From Zarea fungicola (taxonomy: Eukaryota; Ascomycota; Sordariomycetes; Hypocreales; Cordycipitaceae): a stretch of 64,000 nt of DNA. Numbering within the stretch: the stretch's first letter is position 1; each line of letters begins with the position of its first letter. Made by a program: the position numbers and the translations under genes. Where the stretch lies: positions 1 through 64,000 of the forward strand of contig FWCC01000041.1 of the NCBI GenBank assembly GCA_900169235.1, given 5' to 3'. The notes beneath the pieces are model-generated. The model ran no database searches and was not told the origin of the DNA. It saw only the letters and a list, made by a program, of their open reading frames with translations. Positions 1 to 11,761 of this stretch are shown in pieces.

Positions 1-1804
1 TCTAGGAATAGCCTCAAATTCGGTACATACAGGGGTATAAAACTTACCCATCACACCCAGTACAGGCATAGCCAAAACTCAGACACCAACCCCCTTCTCA
101 AGCAGACGCCGCCGCTATGGCCCTTTGTCGGCAGTGTGTCAAATCGTGCCCACCAAGGACCGGTAACTTGAAGAAAACCCACACCTGTCACTTCGGGTTC
201 GCTCCCATTTGCAGAGGGGCCTCTGACTACCCAGCACTAATATACTCGTGTTATCAAGGGTGAGGGGAGAAGTGAGTTTCGGTTGCGCCATGGCATAAAG
301 GAACAGAAAAGAGGAACTGGATGCGCCTCGAACGTTTTTGCGGACAGGGCTGTCCATTTGACAAGCCGGGCAAGCAGCCGAGGGTTTCAGAAATCCCAAT
401 GCGTTTTCACCACGTCGAGCCTTAATTCGGGTTTCATTCAATTGTCCGACAGACGTGAGATGAGGAAAAGAGAAGCAAAACGGCCAGTGCCGTGCCGTGC
501 GACTTGCGACTGATAGTTCATTGCCCAAACGCTGTCACCCTTGCTCCGTTCTATGCCGTTTCTTTGCAAGGGGGTAAATACGTAGGAGTAAGGGGATGTT
601 TGGCGCCGTTGAGGGGCGTACTTCTTCTCTGCAACGCAGGTGGCCTGTTTTCTGCGGGATGTTAGTCTCCTTGATGATACCCGTGTACTAATTGGAGAGG
701 GGAGTGCAGTTCCTTTTCTCTTCTTGGTTGGATTGATTCCACAAAGGAGGCTTTTTTCACAGATACTTCCATTTTTGATCCGGTGCTGGTCCTGGGCGGC
801 CGGCCATGTTAAATTAGTGCCGCCGAAAGACGACCCGTGAGGCTTGCTGGAAGTAGTCAACGAGAGCGCCTTTGCCACCCAAAGATGCACACCTCCCCCC
901 GGCCCGTGGTTCAGCGGTATCCTTAATAATACCCGTAAATCATTAGTCTTTTTGTACTATCTGGTAGGAGGCCTTTACTGGTGAAGCCCTTGCTTCTTCA
1001 AACACGCCCCAGACGAAGATCTCGACCTCGTTACGAGTTGCCTTTTGTACTAATTAATGGGAAAAGCCTGCAGACCCGGCGTCTTGGCGGGCAAAGCCTG
1101 CACCCCAGGCCTGCTGGATTTTGCCCAGAACGCCACTACATGTCGGGCGATGGCATTAGCGTGTTACCCATGAGCGTGTTACTTTTCCTCAGTGGTCATG
1201 CATTGCCGTCATGCGGATATTGCCGTGTAATGAGGGTGGTCCTTGTACCGGGTGCGGAAGTGCGGAGTAAATGCCGAGGACAAAACACCAAGAGAAGTGG
1301 CAATTCGATTATCGTGACGATGATGGTGATGTTTAAAACACTGACCCAAGGACAGAAAAGCACCTGTATATATATACACATGGGCTGTTCGTGTTTTGTC
1401 TGGTTGGCAGCCGGATCATGGTACCCGTCAGCTGCGGCGATCTGTAGGCGCTCCGTCTCGATCCCGTGTGTCCCTAGCCAATTCCGTAGATCTCAAAAGA
1501 AACATACAGGCCACGACATTGCGGGCAATAAATCAACGGCATCATCGATACGTATTTTTCGTGTACACTACATTACCATCGATTTTCCTTATTTATTCCG
1601 TGTCTGTAACGTAGAAAAGAACTTGCTGTATGTACACGACTTTCTGACGCGATTCTAGGCCCAGAAAACATTCACTGAGCGTAGTACTGACAAATCTCCA
1701 GCTGAGGCCACCTCATCAACAGTTCCGCCGTCTGGCATCAGGAAAGGAGAAGATAGAGCAGAATACGAAAAAAAAAAAAAAAAAAAAGGGAAAAAGAAAG
1801 GAAC
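1..1804. other. gene-free stretch at left edge
   Basis: No open frame here shows a recognisable domain, sensible splice structure or compositional bias of a real gene. The longest frame (981-1658, +) is Arg/Ser-rich without domain character. Near the right end is a run of 20 A (1768-1787) immediately upstream of the next start codon, probably in its 5' UTR or promoter. I see nothing else. Confidence 0.5.
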
Positions 1805-3090
1805 ATGTCGACGGCCACAATAATGGAGAGGGTAATCCTCGCCGTAACAAACTTCAAGTCGCCCATGCTGCGTACAATTGTCCCATGCGGCATTGCTGCC
1901 GTCGCTCTGCAGGCCCTCGCCGCCGCGCCGTCCGTTGCTGCCCGCTCCGAGGCATTCTTCGACGTCTCGGGCTCCCTCACGTACCTTGCTGTTGGCGCCT
2001 TCAGCCTCTACCTACCATCGCTGCGTGCACGCGCGCTCGCTGCCGCGCAGGGAGTTGCCGGGGAGGCACTGCCCGCCATCCCAAGCCTGACGCAGCTTGT
2101 GGCCTCGGCATTTGGCAAGGGCGAGGCAGCCACGGCAGTGGGAAGCCGTAACTGGAGACAACTGGCTCTTGTCGGCCTGACCATGGTCTGGGCAACTCGA
2201 TGTAAGTGTCCAACAGGAATGTCGCTGTGGAGGAACACGGAGATTGCAAGGAGACGAGCACTGGAAGAAGCAGGTTACTTTTTCAGAAAGTTGTTGGGTT
2301 AGAGGACCCTGTTCGGATTTCATTCAGTTGCCTGGAGTAGAAAAAAAAACTGACCAAAGACCGGGATAGTGGGATCCTATCTCTTCACACGTGTCTTGGA
2401 TAAGGGCCACGACTCCCGCTTCGACAAGATTCGCAACAAACCGGCGCGCTTCGCCAACGTCTTCTTCATCCAGTCCGTTTGGGTCACCCTCGTGATGCTC
2501 CCTGTCGTCGCCCTCGCTGCCATCCCCTCCGCGACCCTCGCGACGGCCCTCCCCCGTCTCGCCACGACGGATGTTCTCGGCCTTTCGCTCTGGACCGTGG
2601 GCTTCTTCTTCGAGGCCGTGGCTGACTACCAAAAGAGCCAGTGGTCAAGGCAAAAGAAGCGCAAGGAGCACGACGAGGATTTCATGACCAGCGGTCTGTT
2701 TAGTGTCAGGTATGTAACTTGCCATATGCCCTCTGACGAGGGAAAGAAATCGTCACGGGAGAGAACATCCCCGTTCACTGACTCTGCCTTTGTGACAGCC
2801 GGTACCCGCACTACTTTGGCGAAATCTCAATGTGGACGGGCATTGGGACGACGGCGGCCGGTGTGCTCGCGCGCAAGCCGGTGCAGCTCGCCCTTGGCTG
2901 GACAAGCCCCGTTGGCGTGCTCGCGACCACGGGTGTGTGCTTCATCAGCCCGCTGTTTACGTGGTTCATTCTGACACGCCTCTCCGGTGTGCCAATGAGT
3001 GAGAAGAAGTACGATAAGCGCTTCGGCAAGCGCGAGGACTATCAGGCATGGCGTAACTCGACACCGCGTTTGGTTCCAAAACTGTGGTGA
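1805..3090 (+). CDS. DUF1295 / steroid-5-alpha-reductase-like membrane protein
   Basis: Predicted 342-aa multi-pass membrane protein of the DUF1295 family (related to 3-oxo-5-alpha-steroid 4-dehydrogenases and ICMT-like enzymes). Three exons: 1805-2201, 2370-2709 and 2799-3090. Joining at 2201/2370 restores the family motif RLGSYLFTRV followed by GHDSRFD. Joining at 2709/2799 restores SRYPHYFGE, the hallmark of the C-terminal reductase-like domain. The end KRFGKREDYQAWRNSTPRLVPK is also typical, although only the motif style is recognised. Several hydrophobic helices lie between. The substrate is unknown for most fungal members, so no reaction is assigned. Donors are GTAAGT and GTATGT. The start is the first ATG after the A-rich leader and no better in-frame ATG lies upstream. 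Confidence 0.85.
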
Positions 3091-3815
3091 AGATATACTT
3101 GATGGCAACCTGCTTCTACGACGGGATAGTCATATTGAAGTGCAGATGAAATGCGCATGAGCTGGAAGGAAATTTTACGCATCATCACATTAGCAAGTGT
3201 AAGTTGAGCAGACTCTATCTATATGCAGATATGCCAGCAAGCCAGATACTACGTTTCTTCATATGTTGATTGCCGGATATGTATTTTACAATGGTTACGA
3301 GAATGCAAGCCTCACTCCTATAACGGTGTGATTGAAGTGCAGAATAGGGCATATACTTACGGTGTGCTGAAATGAAAAAAATAGTATCGAGCAAGCGAAA
3401 GGAAGCTCTGTAAATGGTCTGGGAAATGGAATAATTCCGTGATGGACAGCGTGGAGCAAATGGGCGGTAGAATAGATCTCATACCACCTAATAATAAAGC
3501 AGACATACACATAGCCATATTCCTGAGGCTGCCGTAACGTCGGCGTAGACACAATGGGATGGCACAAACTTGAATCATATACTCTATGTCACTATTGCTT
3601 ATTTCTTCTCGCATGCACAGCAGTGCCGCTTCATATCATTTAAAAATGCTTCACATTTTTTTTGTCCAAATTTGATATTTTTCGACGCCAATTATAAACT
3701 AGTGTTTAAAAATAAAGTCATTTGCAGCTTACCGGTTTTCCCTTGCCGTGTGTGTCGTAAAATTGAGGTTTCACATTAAAATCTTATATGTTTATTTTGA
3801 ATAGATTTCTTTGGC
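3091..3815. other. convergent intergenic, AT-rich
   Basis: Shared 3' region between the DUF1295 gene (+) and the bisphosphatase gene (-). It is AT-rich and holds only short frames without domain character. It presumably carries both polyadenylation regions. I see no gene. Confidence 0.5.
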
Positions 3816-4961
3816 TTATTTGTGGAAAGCCTTGACCTTTTCCAACTCGTCATAGCTGCCCATGAAGATACCAGCACGGTCGTGAATGTGTTCGGGGACG
3901 ACTTCGAGCATGCGACGCATTTGGCTGTCGACAGCCTGACCACCAGCTATTATAGCGTTAATTTTTTTCATTTTTTTTCATTGTGCGTGTACAATATAGT
4001 GAAAAGGGGGCGGACATACCATTCTCAAATACCATAGCCATGGGAGCGCACTCATAGAGAATACGCAGCTTGCCCTTGGGACTCTTTTTGTCGGCGGGGT
4101 AGGCAAAGATGCCACCGTAAAGCAGCGTACGGTAGGCATCGGCCACCATGGAACCGATATAACGGGAGCTATAGGGCTTGCCGTTCTCCTGAGCTTGCTT
4201 GAGTGAGTTAAAGTAGTTGATGGTAGGTTGCTCCCAGTAGAGCGAGTTGCCCTCGTTGACGGAGTAAATGGGTCGGCTCTTGGGAATCTGCATTTTGGGG
4301 TGGGTGAGGATGAACTCGCCAACACCGTTGTCAAGGGTGAAACCGTTGACTGTGGAGCCCTTCATGGTGAGAACGAGCTGGGAGGAGGCGCCGTACATGG
4401 TGAAGCCGGCGGCGAGCAGCTCTGTACCGGGCTTGAGAATGTCCTCCTTGCAGCCGGAGGAGCCATCGGGAAGCTTGTGGATAGCAAAGATTGTGCCGAC
4501 TGAGACTCCGGCGTCAAGGTTGGAGGATCCATCGATGGGGTCGCAGGCAACGGCGTAGCGGGCGCCAGTGGCGTTGCCGAAGTAGATGATGTCCTCCTCC
4601 TCCTCAGAGACAAGCAAGGCGCACTTGTTAGAGGAGCGCATTGCCTCGATGAAGAGGTCGTTGGAGATTACATCTAGCTTCTTTTGCTCATCGCCGGTAG
4701 TGTTGGAGGAACCGGCGAGGCCGGTGAGGTTGACCAGGGTCGCGCGGCGAATGTAGTAGGCGATGGACTTGAAGGAGAATTGGAGGGCGTGGCAGAGGAG
4801 GCTGCGAGTGTTAGCCGATGCACTGTTTTCCGTTCTTCCTGGAGTGGGCTCGCTCACGTAAAGTCACCGCTGGCTTCGGGGTGCTTGGTCTGCTCTTCGT
4901 TGAGGAAACGGGTCAAAGTGACAATGTTGGTGTTAACCTTTTCCGTCTCGCCTTGGGACAT
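3816..4961 (-). CDS. FBP1: fructose-1,6-bisphosphatase
   Basis: Gluconeogenic enzyme hydrolysing fructose 1,6-bisphosphate to fructose 6-phosphate in the cytosol. Predicted 338 aa, normal for the family. Three exons on the minus strand: 4961-4858, 4801-4020 and 3946-3816. The metal and substrate signature DPIDGSSNLDAGVSVGTIFAI is intact, as are NLTGLAG near the N-terminus, SRYIGSMVAD, and the C-terminal AGGQAVD...VPEHIHDR segment supplied by the last exon. Introns are 56 and 73 nt with donors GTGAGC and GTATGT. The start gives MSQGETEK, with no proline at position 2, unlike budding yeast Fbp1. A G-rich promoter tract lies about 240 nt upstream. Confidence 0.95.
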
Positions 4962-7275
4962 GATGGCGGTATTGTGGATAGGTTTAGTGTATCTGTGTTT
5001 TGTGAGAGGGGGAGGATGCAGGTGGAAGAGCAAGAGGAAAATGAAGGTTGTGGGATGAAGAGTATAGAGTTTTGGGACGGGAGATGGGGAATTGGGAGTT
5101 TTAATCAAGGTCCCATGATGCGTTTCTACGGGAAGGCCAAGCTATCGCGTATTCTCGGGATACAAAACCCGAAAATAGTTGGGGCTGTAGGTGGATGGCG
5201 GGGGAGGGGCAGGAGGAGGGGAGGATGAGAGTTGGACGGTTTTTAAGTTGAGGCAAAGATGGAATGTGGATGAAGAGGCCAATGAAAAAGAAGAATGGAG
5301 TCAGACATGATGATGACTCTGAAATTAATTTTTCCAGTTATTGTCGAATTTTGCGAATTTTTGGGCAATTGTGTAGAGCGTTTACCCTCTCTCTCGCTCC
5401 TTCCTGTATCGAGAGCGGCTCATCGCGTCGCAAAGGAACAAGGGCGATTACCATATTATTACCATACGATTGGAGAGCAGTGGTGGCGGTTTGGGCCAAA
5501 CGGTTCCAGGCCTCCAAGCCGCTATCCGAGGCTTGGTGGAGACAAATTATGGCAGTCACAATTATTTGTATAGGTAAGATACCAACTAATAAGGTACTAA
5601 AGTAGTACTGCCTTGGCTTCAGTACCTACAATTACACCATGGCACAGCACTTGAGTGTTGATGCAGCGTCCACAGTCCACAAGTACAGTGGTTTCTCGGT
5701 GCCAGAGCAATGTCTACCAGGTTAGACACTGAAACAGCCGTAAATATGGGGCAGCCACAGCGCAGACTCTTGCACCCTCTTTTTTGCGGGCTACTCTGCA
5801 AGCTACCAAGCACCAAGAGGATTTTCCGGGATGAAAACCCTCGTGTGCTCTGTCACGCGAGACTCCGGGTTTTACAAAGGATCAACAGAGTATAAAAAAA
5901 GAAAAAAAAAACTAAAACTATGAAAGTAGAAGAGAAAATCTGGTAAAAATTTCTGGCTAATTGACAAGGGAGCACGTATAAGAAATAGCCGGGGTCCCAA
6001 ATCCACCGAATGCTGCTACATTCCACCTTTGTCAATAAAAACCCAAACAATGAGCTCGCGCCGAGACGTCAATATTGGCTGTATCACGGAAGACTTCGGG
6101 AGAGGAACAGCGACGTCTCTTTAACCATACGCGAAACAGAAAACGGATAGGGTGGATTCGACGGTATACATTACATGTTGAGAGCCTGGCAGGGTTATGA
6201 GTGGTTATCGTCGATTGAGAAGCTGGATTGATTGAGAAGCAATCATATCTGGCTCAATTGATAGTTTACTAACCCGGGTGATGGCATCGGGTGGGTAGCA
6301 CAGTAGGTACGAGCGAGTTTATCGGTCACAGTGAGCAGGACTCCAATTATAAATGAGAACCTTTCACGTCTGCCATCCATGTAGTACGTGGGCTACAGTA
6401 AATCAGTCTCCATTACACTCAGAACTAGAAATTAATCTCTTCCTGTCATAATGGCACTTTAATGGCGTCTTTCGCCGTTGCATTACCGTCATTTGCCAGT
6501 CCAATTAGCCAGTGAATATCTCCCTGCCAGCAATCTCGCTCACGTGCGGTAACTGGTCCGTCCAACCCAAGCAGCAGTCAGTGTTGTGCAGGCCCCGGCT
6601 ACCAGGCTTTATAGCCGTCTGGGTTACGGAGCACCCCAGACGAGACGGCAACTGACGAAGTGAAGCGACCATCTTCATAGGCTTCATGACGACAGTGAAT
6701 TCACAAAATCCTGCAAAGAAAAAAAAAAGAGAGAGTCCAAAAAAAAAACATTAGAGTATGGAACATTTGCCTCTATTTAATAATTCAAACCGTTATTACC
6801 TCAGCTCTCAAGGCTGCTTCTCCAACCCGCTAAGAATTGCCTTACTAAAGTTTCCCCATGGGCTTACGACTTTGTAGTTTCATCACACCAATTTTCGGTC
6901 ACTTCTGTTTTTTGTGGAGACCTTGAGCCTCGGCATGTGCGCGCGTTTCCGCCCGGTTTACACTCTCATTCTCCGGCCGATGGTTATGCGTGCTCTTGCA
7001 ACATTTTTCTCTTCTTTTTCTAACTCTTATCAACTTGAGAATCAGGCAAGGCATCTGTTCTTGTTCTTGTATGTTTTCCATCCCTAGATTTCTTCTCTGC
7101 ATGCGCTCGCATTCGCTACTTCATTGCCTGCATTAAACATTTAAATCCGATGCTGACCACACCAGAAAGCCTCAAGTCGCCCGCTTCCCGTCTCAACGCT
7201 TTGCTCCCCAAGAAGGTTTCAAATAACACCTACCTCTTTCCTTTCGCTGTACATACATACATATATCTACACACC
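4962..7275. other. divergent intergenic, FBP1 and PEX11 promoters
   Basis: 2.3 kb between the divergent starts of the bisphosphatase (-) and PEX11 (+). The FBP1-proximal side is G-rich and contains one CreA-like hexamer. Three GTAC words occur around 5585-5625. A-rich runs lie at 5895-5910 and 6719-6750. The last 150 nt before PEX11 are CT-rich, as in many fungal leaders. I see no convincing gene. Confidence 0.5.
5198..5203 (+). promoter_or_regulatory. candidate CreA/Mig1-type carbon repression site
   Basis: GCGGGG fits the CreA consensus SYGGRG. It sits in a purine/G-rich tract roughly 240 nt upstream of the FBP1 start codon. FBP1 is a classical glucose-repressed gene, so the position is sensible. 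A single six-base match in G-rich DNA is weak evidence. Confidence 0.25.
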
Positions 7276-8110
7276 ATGGTCGCCGACGCCCTCGTCTACC
7301 ACCCCTCGGTGGCCCACTACCTGCGCTTCGTCGCCACCACCGTCGGCCGCGACAAGCTCATGCGCGTCCTCCAGTATTTCGCCCGCTTCTACTCCTGGTA
7401 CCTCTTCCGTACCAACGGCAGCCCCGCCCAAATCGCCCCCTGGGATGCCATCAAGAAGCAGCTCGGCCTCGTCCGCAAGGTCCTTCGCTTCGGCAAGAAC
7501 GTCGAGCACCTCAAGGCCGCTGCCGTCGCCGCCGACGCCAAGTCCATGGACCCCATCCTGCAGTACGCCGCCGTCGGCCGCCAGCTCGGCTACGCTACGT
7601 ACCTCACCTTTGATGCCCTGGCACTCCCCGATGCCCTCGGCATTCGCAAGAACCCTAACGTCAAGTCCCTGACGACGAATGCCTCGCGCGCCTGGGCCGT
7701 CGGCATCGTCTTCAGCATCGTCGCGCAGGCGTATACACTGTTTAGACTGCGTCAGCGCGAAGCCAAGCTCGATCGCAAGGATGGTGAGGGTGTCATTGAG
7801 AGCAAGCGCATCAAGATGTAAGTACAGATGAACTGCCCCCCCCGACATAGAAAAAAAAGGGAACAAAAAGCGACGAGTCACCGTTCAAATATGGGGGAAA
7901 AGCCAAAAAAGAAAAGCAAAAGTTTAATCTACTAACTTCTGAAACAGTGAGAGAGCCGCTAGCCACCTTCAGCTCTTGTCCGATCTCTGCGACTTGACCT
8001 CCCCCGTCTCGGCCCTCGGCTGGGTTGGCTTCGACGACGGCTTCGTCGGCCTCGCTGGTACCACTTCCAGTTTGATTGGCATTTACAGCCAGTGGAAGAA
8101 GACGGCCTAA
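7276..8110 (+). CDS. PEX11: PEX11 peroxisomal membrane proliferation protein
   Basis: Peroxisomal membrane protein driving membrane elongation before fission. Predicted 234 aa from two exons, 7276-7817 and 7948-8110. The N-terminus (MVADALVYHP, then HYLRFVATTVGRDKLMRVLQYFARF) is the amphipathic-helix segment typical of fungal Pex11. GKNVEHLKAA follows, and the second exon ends GLAGTTSSLIGIYSQWKK, the expected C-terminal membrane segment. The intron has donor GTAAGT, branch CTACTAAC and acceptor CAG. The ATG at 7276 was chosen because the family starts here. An in-frame ATG at 7150 without an intervening stop could add 42 residues of non-family sequence. A second PEX11-type gene lies at 25073-25888. 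Confidence 0.93.
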
Positions 8111-8897
8111 ACCATGACTGCAAAAATAGCCTGCAAACTCTTCCTACCTCAGCCCGAGTCCTTGCAAGATTCACTACGATATCCGCCCTCTGTGTATCAA
8201 TATCCGTTTCACAACCACTCCACATCGGCTTGTCACTGCGCTACTCCCATGGGCGTCATTGTCTGTCGCGCAAAATCTTTTGCCAGCAATACGGGGCCAC
8301 GTCGATATGCTACAAATGTCCTCTTCCTTGTCAAGTCACAGTTTATCAAAGTACCCAATTGTTTCAGTTCAAATCCACTTTAATTGCAAAATAAATGAAA
8401 AAGAAGAAACAAAAAAAAAAGAGTACAATACAAAACGAGGCAAGCCTTCTTGTCTCAGGTTCAATTTTGTGTTTTCCGTCGCTCATAACATGATCCTGAG
8501 TAGTCAACAGTCCTAAGGGTAAATAAACAGAAAACGCTTGAATAAATAGGCATAGCGTACATCAGTATCAGTCTTGGGGTGCCCATGCAAACGCTTCACA
8601 CACTCATCTGGGTCGCTAAGTTCATCATTGCGACTTCATATGCTCCTTCACAAAGCACTGCCCAGCGTGTGCTCCCTCGCTCCTAATACTCACCCATATT
8701 GCGTCATTCGTTGCTCGTTCTGTTTGCCGTTCTTGGTCTCGTCTGGTGCCGCACTGCTGGTCATCTATTACACTGTTGGTTAAGGACGATCCCAAGAAAA
8801 TATTAAAACGGCCCCCAGCAGCTCAACGAGTATAGCAGGGCAACAACTTGATTCGAGACACGACACAAGGAGTGGGCCATGACACAAGAAAAAGCAT
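8111..8897. other. convergent intergenic
   Basis: 3' regions of PEX11 (+) and the SR factor (-). Short frames only and no domain character. I see nothing else. Confidence 0.5.
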
Positions 8898-10624
8898 TTA
8901 CCAGTAGCGACCCCCGCGGTCATATTCGCGGCCATAGCCTCCCTCCCGAGGGTACTGGGGCGGGCCATCGCGAGGCGGAAAATCCCTTGGCGGCGGAGGG
9001 CGGTCATACGGGCGGCCAGCATATGGGCCGGGGGGTGGAGGAGGCGGCGGGTAGTCGCGACGGTATTGATCGTCATAATGCCCGCGGGGTCCATTTGGAG
9101 GCGGGTAGTCATCCATCGGTCGCCGAGGCGGCGAATGGTATCTAGCTCTGTCGTCGTAATAGTCGCGACGAGGGCTACGCTCTCTGTAGCCATATGGTGG
9201 TTCATCTCGGCGGGGGCTGTATCCTCGCGGGGGTGGGCCACGACGGTCGTAGTCGTCAAAAGGCTGCTGCATGTAAGGTCGACGGCCAGGGGAGCGTGAA
9301 CGACCGCGCTGTCGGCTGGGCACCTCGGTCTGAGTCTACACAGGGTATCAATATTGCTCAGAAAGGAGAAGTAGGAGCGCACTTACATCAGCAATACACT
9401 GCACAACCTTGCCCTTGAACTCTCCACCATCGAGCTTCTCTACAGCCGTCTGCAAATCGGCCGCATTTTCATATTCGACAAATCTGGGGCAAGTTAACAC
9501 TGCTTCTCCTGATTGACAAGGCTTAACTATATCATACCCTTTTCCTGAGTCGCGGACAGTTTCTGAGTAGACAACATCGAGGCCGGCTTGGCGTGCAAAG
9601 TCCTTGAGGTCCTATATCCAGACTCCATGTAAGTCGCTGGCCAAGTAAAAGTATGATGAACGTGAGTAGTAGGGAGATGTCCTTGGCATGGCAAAAATCT
9701 GGTCCAGGAAGGGGATGCGTGAATGAAATTCGAAAATCCGCGGGCAGGATGGCAACTGTCGTCAGTGAAATTGAACGGCAGTCGCAACACCAAGTCTGCA
9801 GCGCCATCCTTACAGCTCCAGACGTGCGAAGCTCACAAGCCGGGTCCTCGTGGCGGATAGAAGTGAAAGACAGTAGGTCGCTGAGATCCTAGACCAGGGA
9901 TGGGAGCAAGTAGAAAGAGAGATGCAAACAGACCTGCCAGCTCGTTTCGTTGGGAAGTCCGGTAATCGTCATTCGGTGGATGGTTCGTCGCGGCCGGGGA
10001 TGCGTTCGCTCGTGATGGCCGCCACCAGGGGCGCCACCACCACCATAGCCTTGGGGTTCACGGGGACGAGGACCGCGAGCGAACTGGACCGTAAGTCGGG
10101 TTCCTTTGAAATTGGATCCATCTGAGTAAGTTGTTAGTTGAGCAGCCGGGGATATAGGTACCGTCACGGTAGGATTGTCCACATACGGAAAGCTGATGGC
10201 GGTGCAGACGAAGAAGTAAGGGCCAGGTTAGCTTAGGTTGTCGCATAAATGTTGACAGAGGAGAAAGAGAAGGTATTCCGTTCCAGCAGTGGTTTGTTGC
10301 TGTTGTCTTTTCTCCTTGTCTGGGTTATGGGAGTTCAGGCGCCACTAACCAGGAACAACGTCTCGGGCATCCATGGGATCTTTGTATTCGATGAAGCCAA
10401 ACCCGTTCATGAGTTTGACCTCTGTAATTTCTCCAGTGCCATGCGAGGCAAAGTGCGACTCAATCTCGGCCTTGGTAGCTGTAGTGTCGGCGCGAACGTG
10501 TCAGTAGATGGGGTCCTTGGAGATGATAGCTTTTGGAAGCGTAGCGATGGAGAGTAAGAGAGAGAGATGGACCATTTGAAGGGAGGTTCCCCAGGTAGAG
10601 CCGGGTGTTGGAAACCTCAGTCAT
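8898..10624 (-). CDS. SR-family splicing factor with two RRMs and an RS/RGY-rich tail, containing a 6-nt microexon
   Basis: Predicted 327-aa RNA-binding protein resembling fission yeast Srp1/Srp2-type SR proteins. It acts in pre-mRNA splicing in the nucleus. Seven exons (minus strand): 10624-10573, 10478-10350, 10192-10187, 10121-9934, 9611-9538, 9483-9387 and 9335-8898. RRM1 starts with TRLYLGNLP and has NGFGFIEY (RNP1-like). It is completed by the six-base exon CTTTCC, giving ...VVPAFHGSNFKGTRLTVQFARG. RRM2 starts with HRMTITGLPNETSWQDLKDF and has GKGFVEYENAADL. The tail is rich in RS, RDY, PPR and GGY. All junctions keep frame and have GT-AG ends. The exact orthologue (Srp1 or Srp2) is not certain. 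The upstream region has strong purine tracts and a T14 run. Confidence 0.87.
10187..10192 (-). other. 6-nt microexon of the SR-factor gene
   Basis: On the minus strand CTTTCC is flanked by ...CCATCAG and GTATGTGG. Preceding exon phase 1 (CCT G) plus CT TTC C plus following AT gives Ala-Phe-His. This restores the RRM1 helix-2/beta-4 sequence expected in the family. Without it the exon 2 frame runs into TAG immediately. Confidence 0.8.
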
Positions 10625-11761
10625 GATGGGCTGACGAGCCTTGGGCTAGCAGCGGGTTGCGTTGGCGGTTAGAGAAGGACCCGATTCGTATCCGGCGGTT
10701 GGGGTTGGAGGCAGGTCGAGGAGGGGCGGGTAGAGCCTGGTGGCGATTATCCGATGTTGGAGGTGAAAAGAGTGCTAGATGGAAGGTCCAGATGGGAGAT
10801 GGCCGGGGCACCACAGCGATGAAAAGGAGGGGAGTCGTGGTTTTTTTTTTTTTTCAGCGTCCAGTGGTGGGCGAGTGTGCAAGGTCCAGAGAAGAGGAGA
10901 AGAGGAGGTGGTGGTGGTATTCGTCCTGGGGCTGGGCGAGAAACGCAGCAGCAGAAGCACGTAGTCGCAGCCGCAGATGCAGCAAGAAAAAGCTGAGAGG
11001 CATGGGAGAAAGCCCAAGCAATGTCGCTCTGGCTTTCCCCGGAATGCCCACGGCAGCCACTCGCCCACTGGCAACTAGGGGTGAGAGCTCCCCTGTAGCT
11101 CCAAACCAAGTCACGCGGACTGCCTAATAAAAGCTACATCATAAATGGTGCTGCTGTGCACGGACATGCAAGTACTTTCCCCAATATTCCTCCTGCTAGG
11201 AGGTACCTCAGTACATGGAGTGGTGTAAATTTAGCGGTCAGCTCGGCGCTGGGCCGCTGAACCCCTGCACAAGATCCGCATGTCGATGTGCCAACCGTAC
11301 TATGTACTAAGGTACCTTGGTTAGAACGAAAGTACTGCCGTACAGTAAGTACCAGTAAGGGAGGTACACATGTAAATTATAGGTAAGTAACACGTAGATG
11401 CCTTGCTAACCGTTCTACGTAGATCCAGAATACACATGCAGATCGAGCTAACACCACACCTAAAAATGCTAGTTGGAGCCCGCTCCAGCTCTGCCGCTCC
11501 GCTGTCATAATGGAACTGCTCTCATACAGTCATATATCATCTATTGATTTAAATTCATTTCTCGCCTCTACCGGCGAGATACACCATGTTCCGAGGGGGT
11601 ATCCATTTCTTTACCCAGCTTCAAGCTTCTGCTCACCGACTTCATCCACGAGAATCCACATCACCACAGATAGCTCAACCAAGGGTCTCGCTTACGACTG
11701 CCGCATTCGCTCCTTGTATTCTTCGCTCTAACTCCTTCATTACAATCCATCCTCACGGTTA
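10625..11761. other. gene-free stretch with purine tracts and GTAC cluster
   Basis: Promoter side of the SR-factor gene and 3' side of the sorting nexin gene. It holds a T14 run (10841-10854), a GA/GGT-rich stretch (about 10890-10920), and ten GTAC words between about 11170 and 11370. No convincing gene is seen. Confidence 0.5.

Noticed and set aside
981..1658. 225-aa plus-strand open frame
   Set aside because: No hydrophobic, catalytic or repeat signature and a composition like translated non-coding DNA.
7267..7881. 204-aa antisense frame opposite PEX11
   Set aside because: Gly/Asp/Glu-rich shadow of the GC-rich third positions of PEX11.
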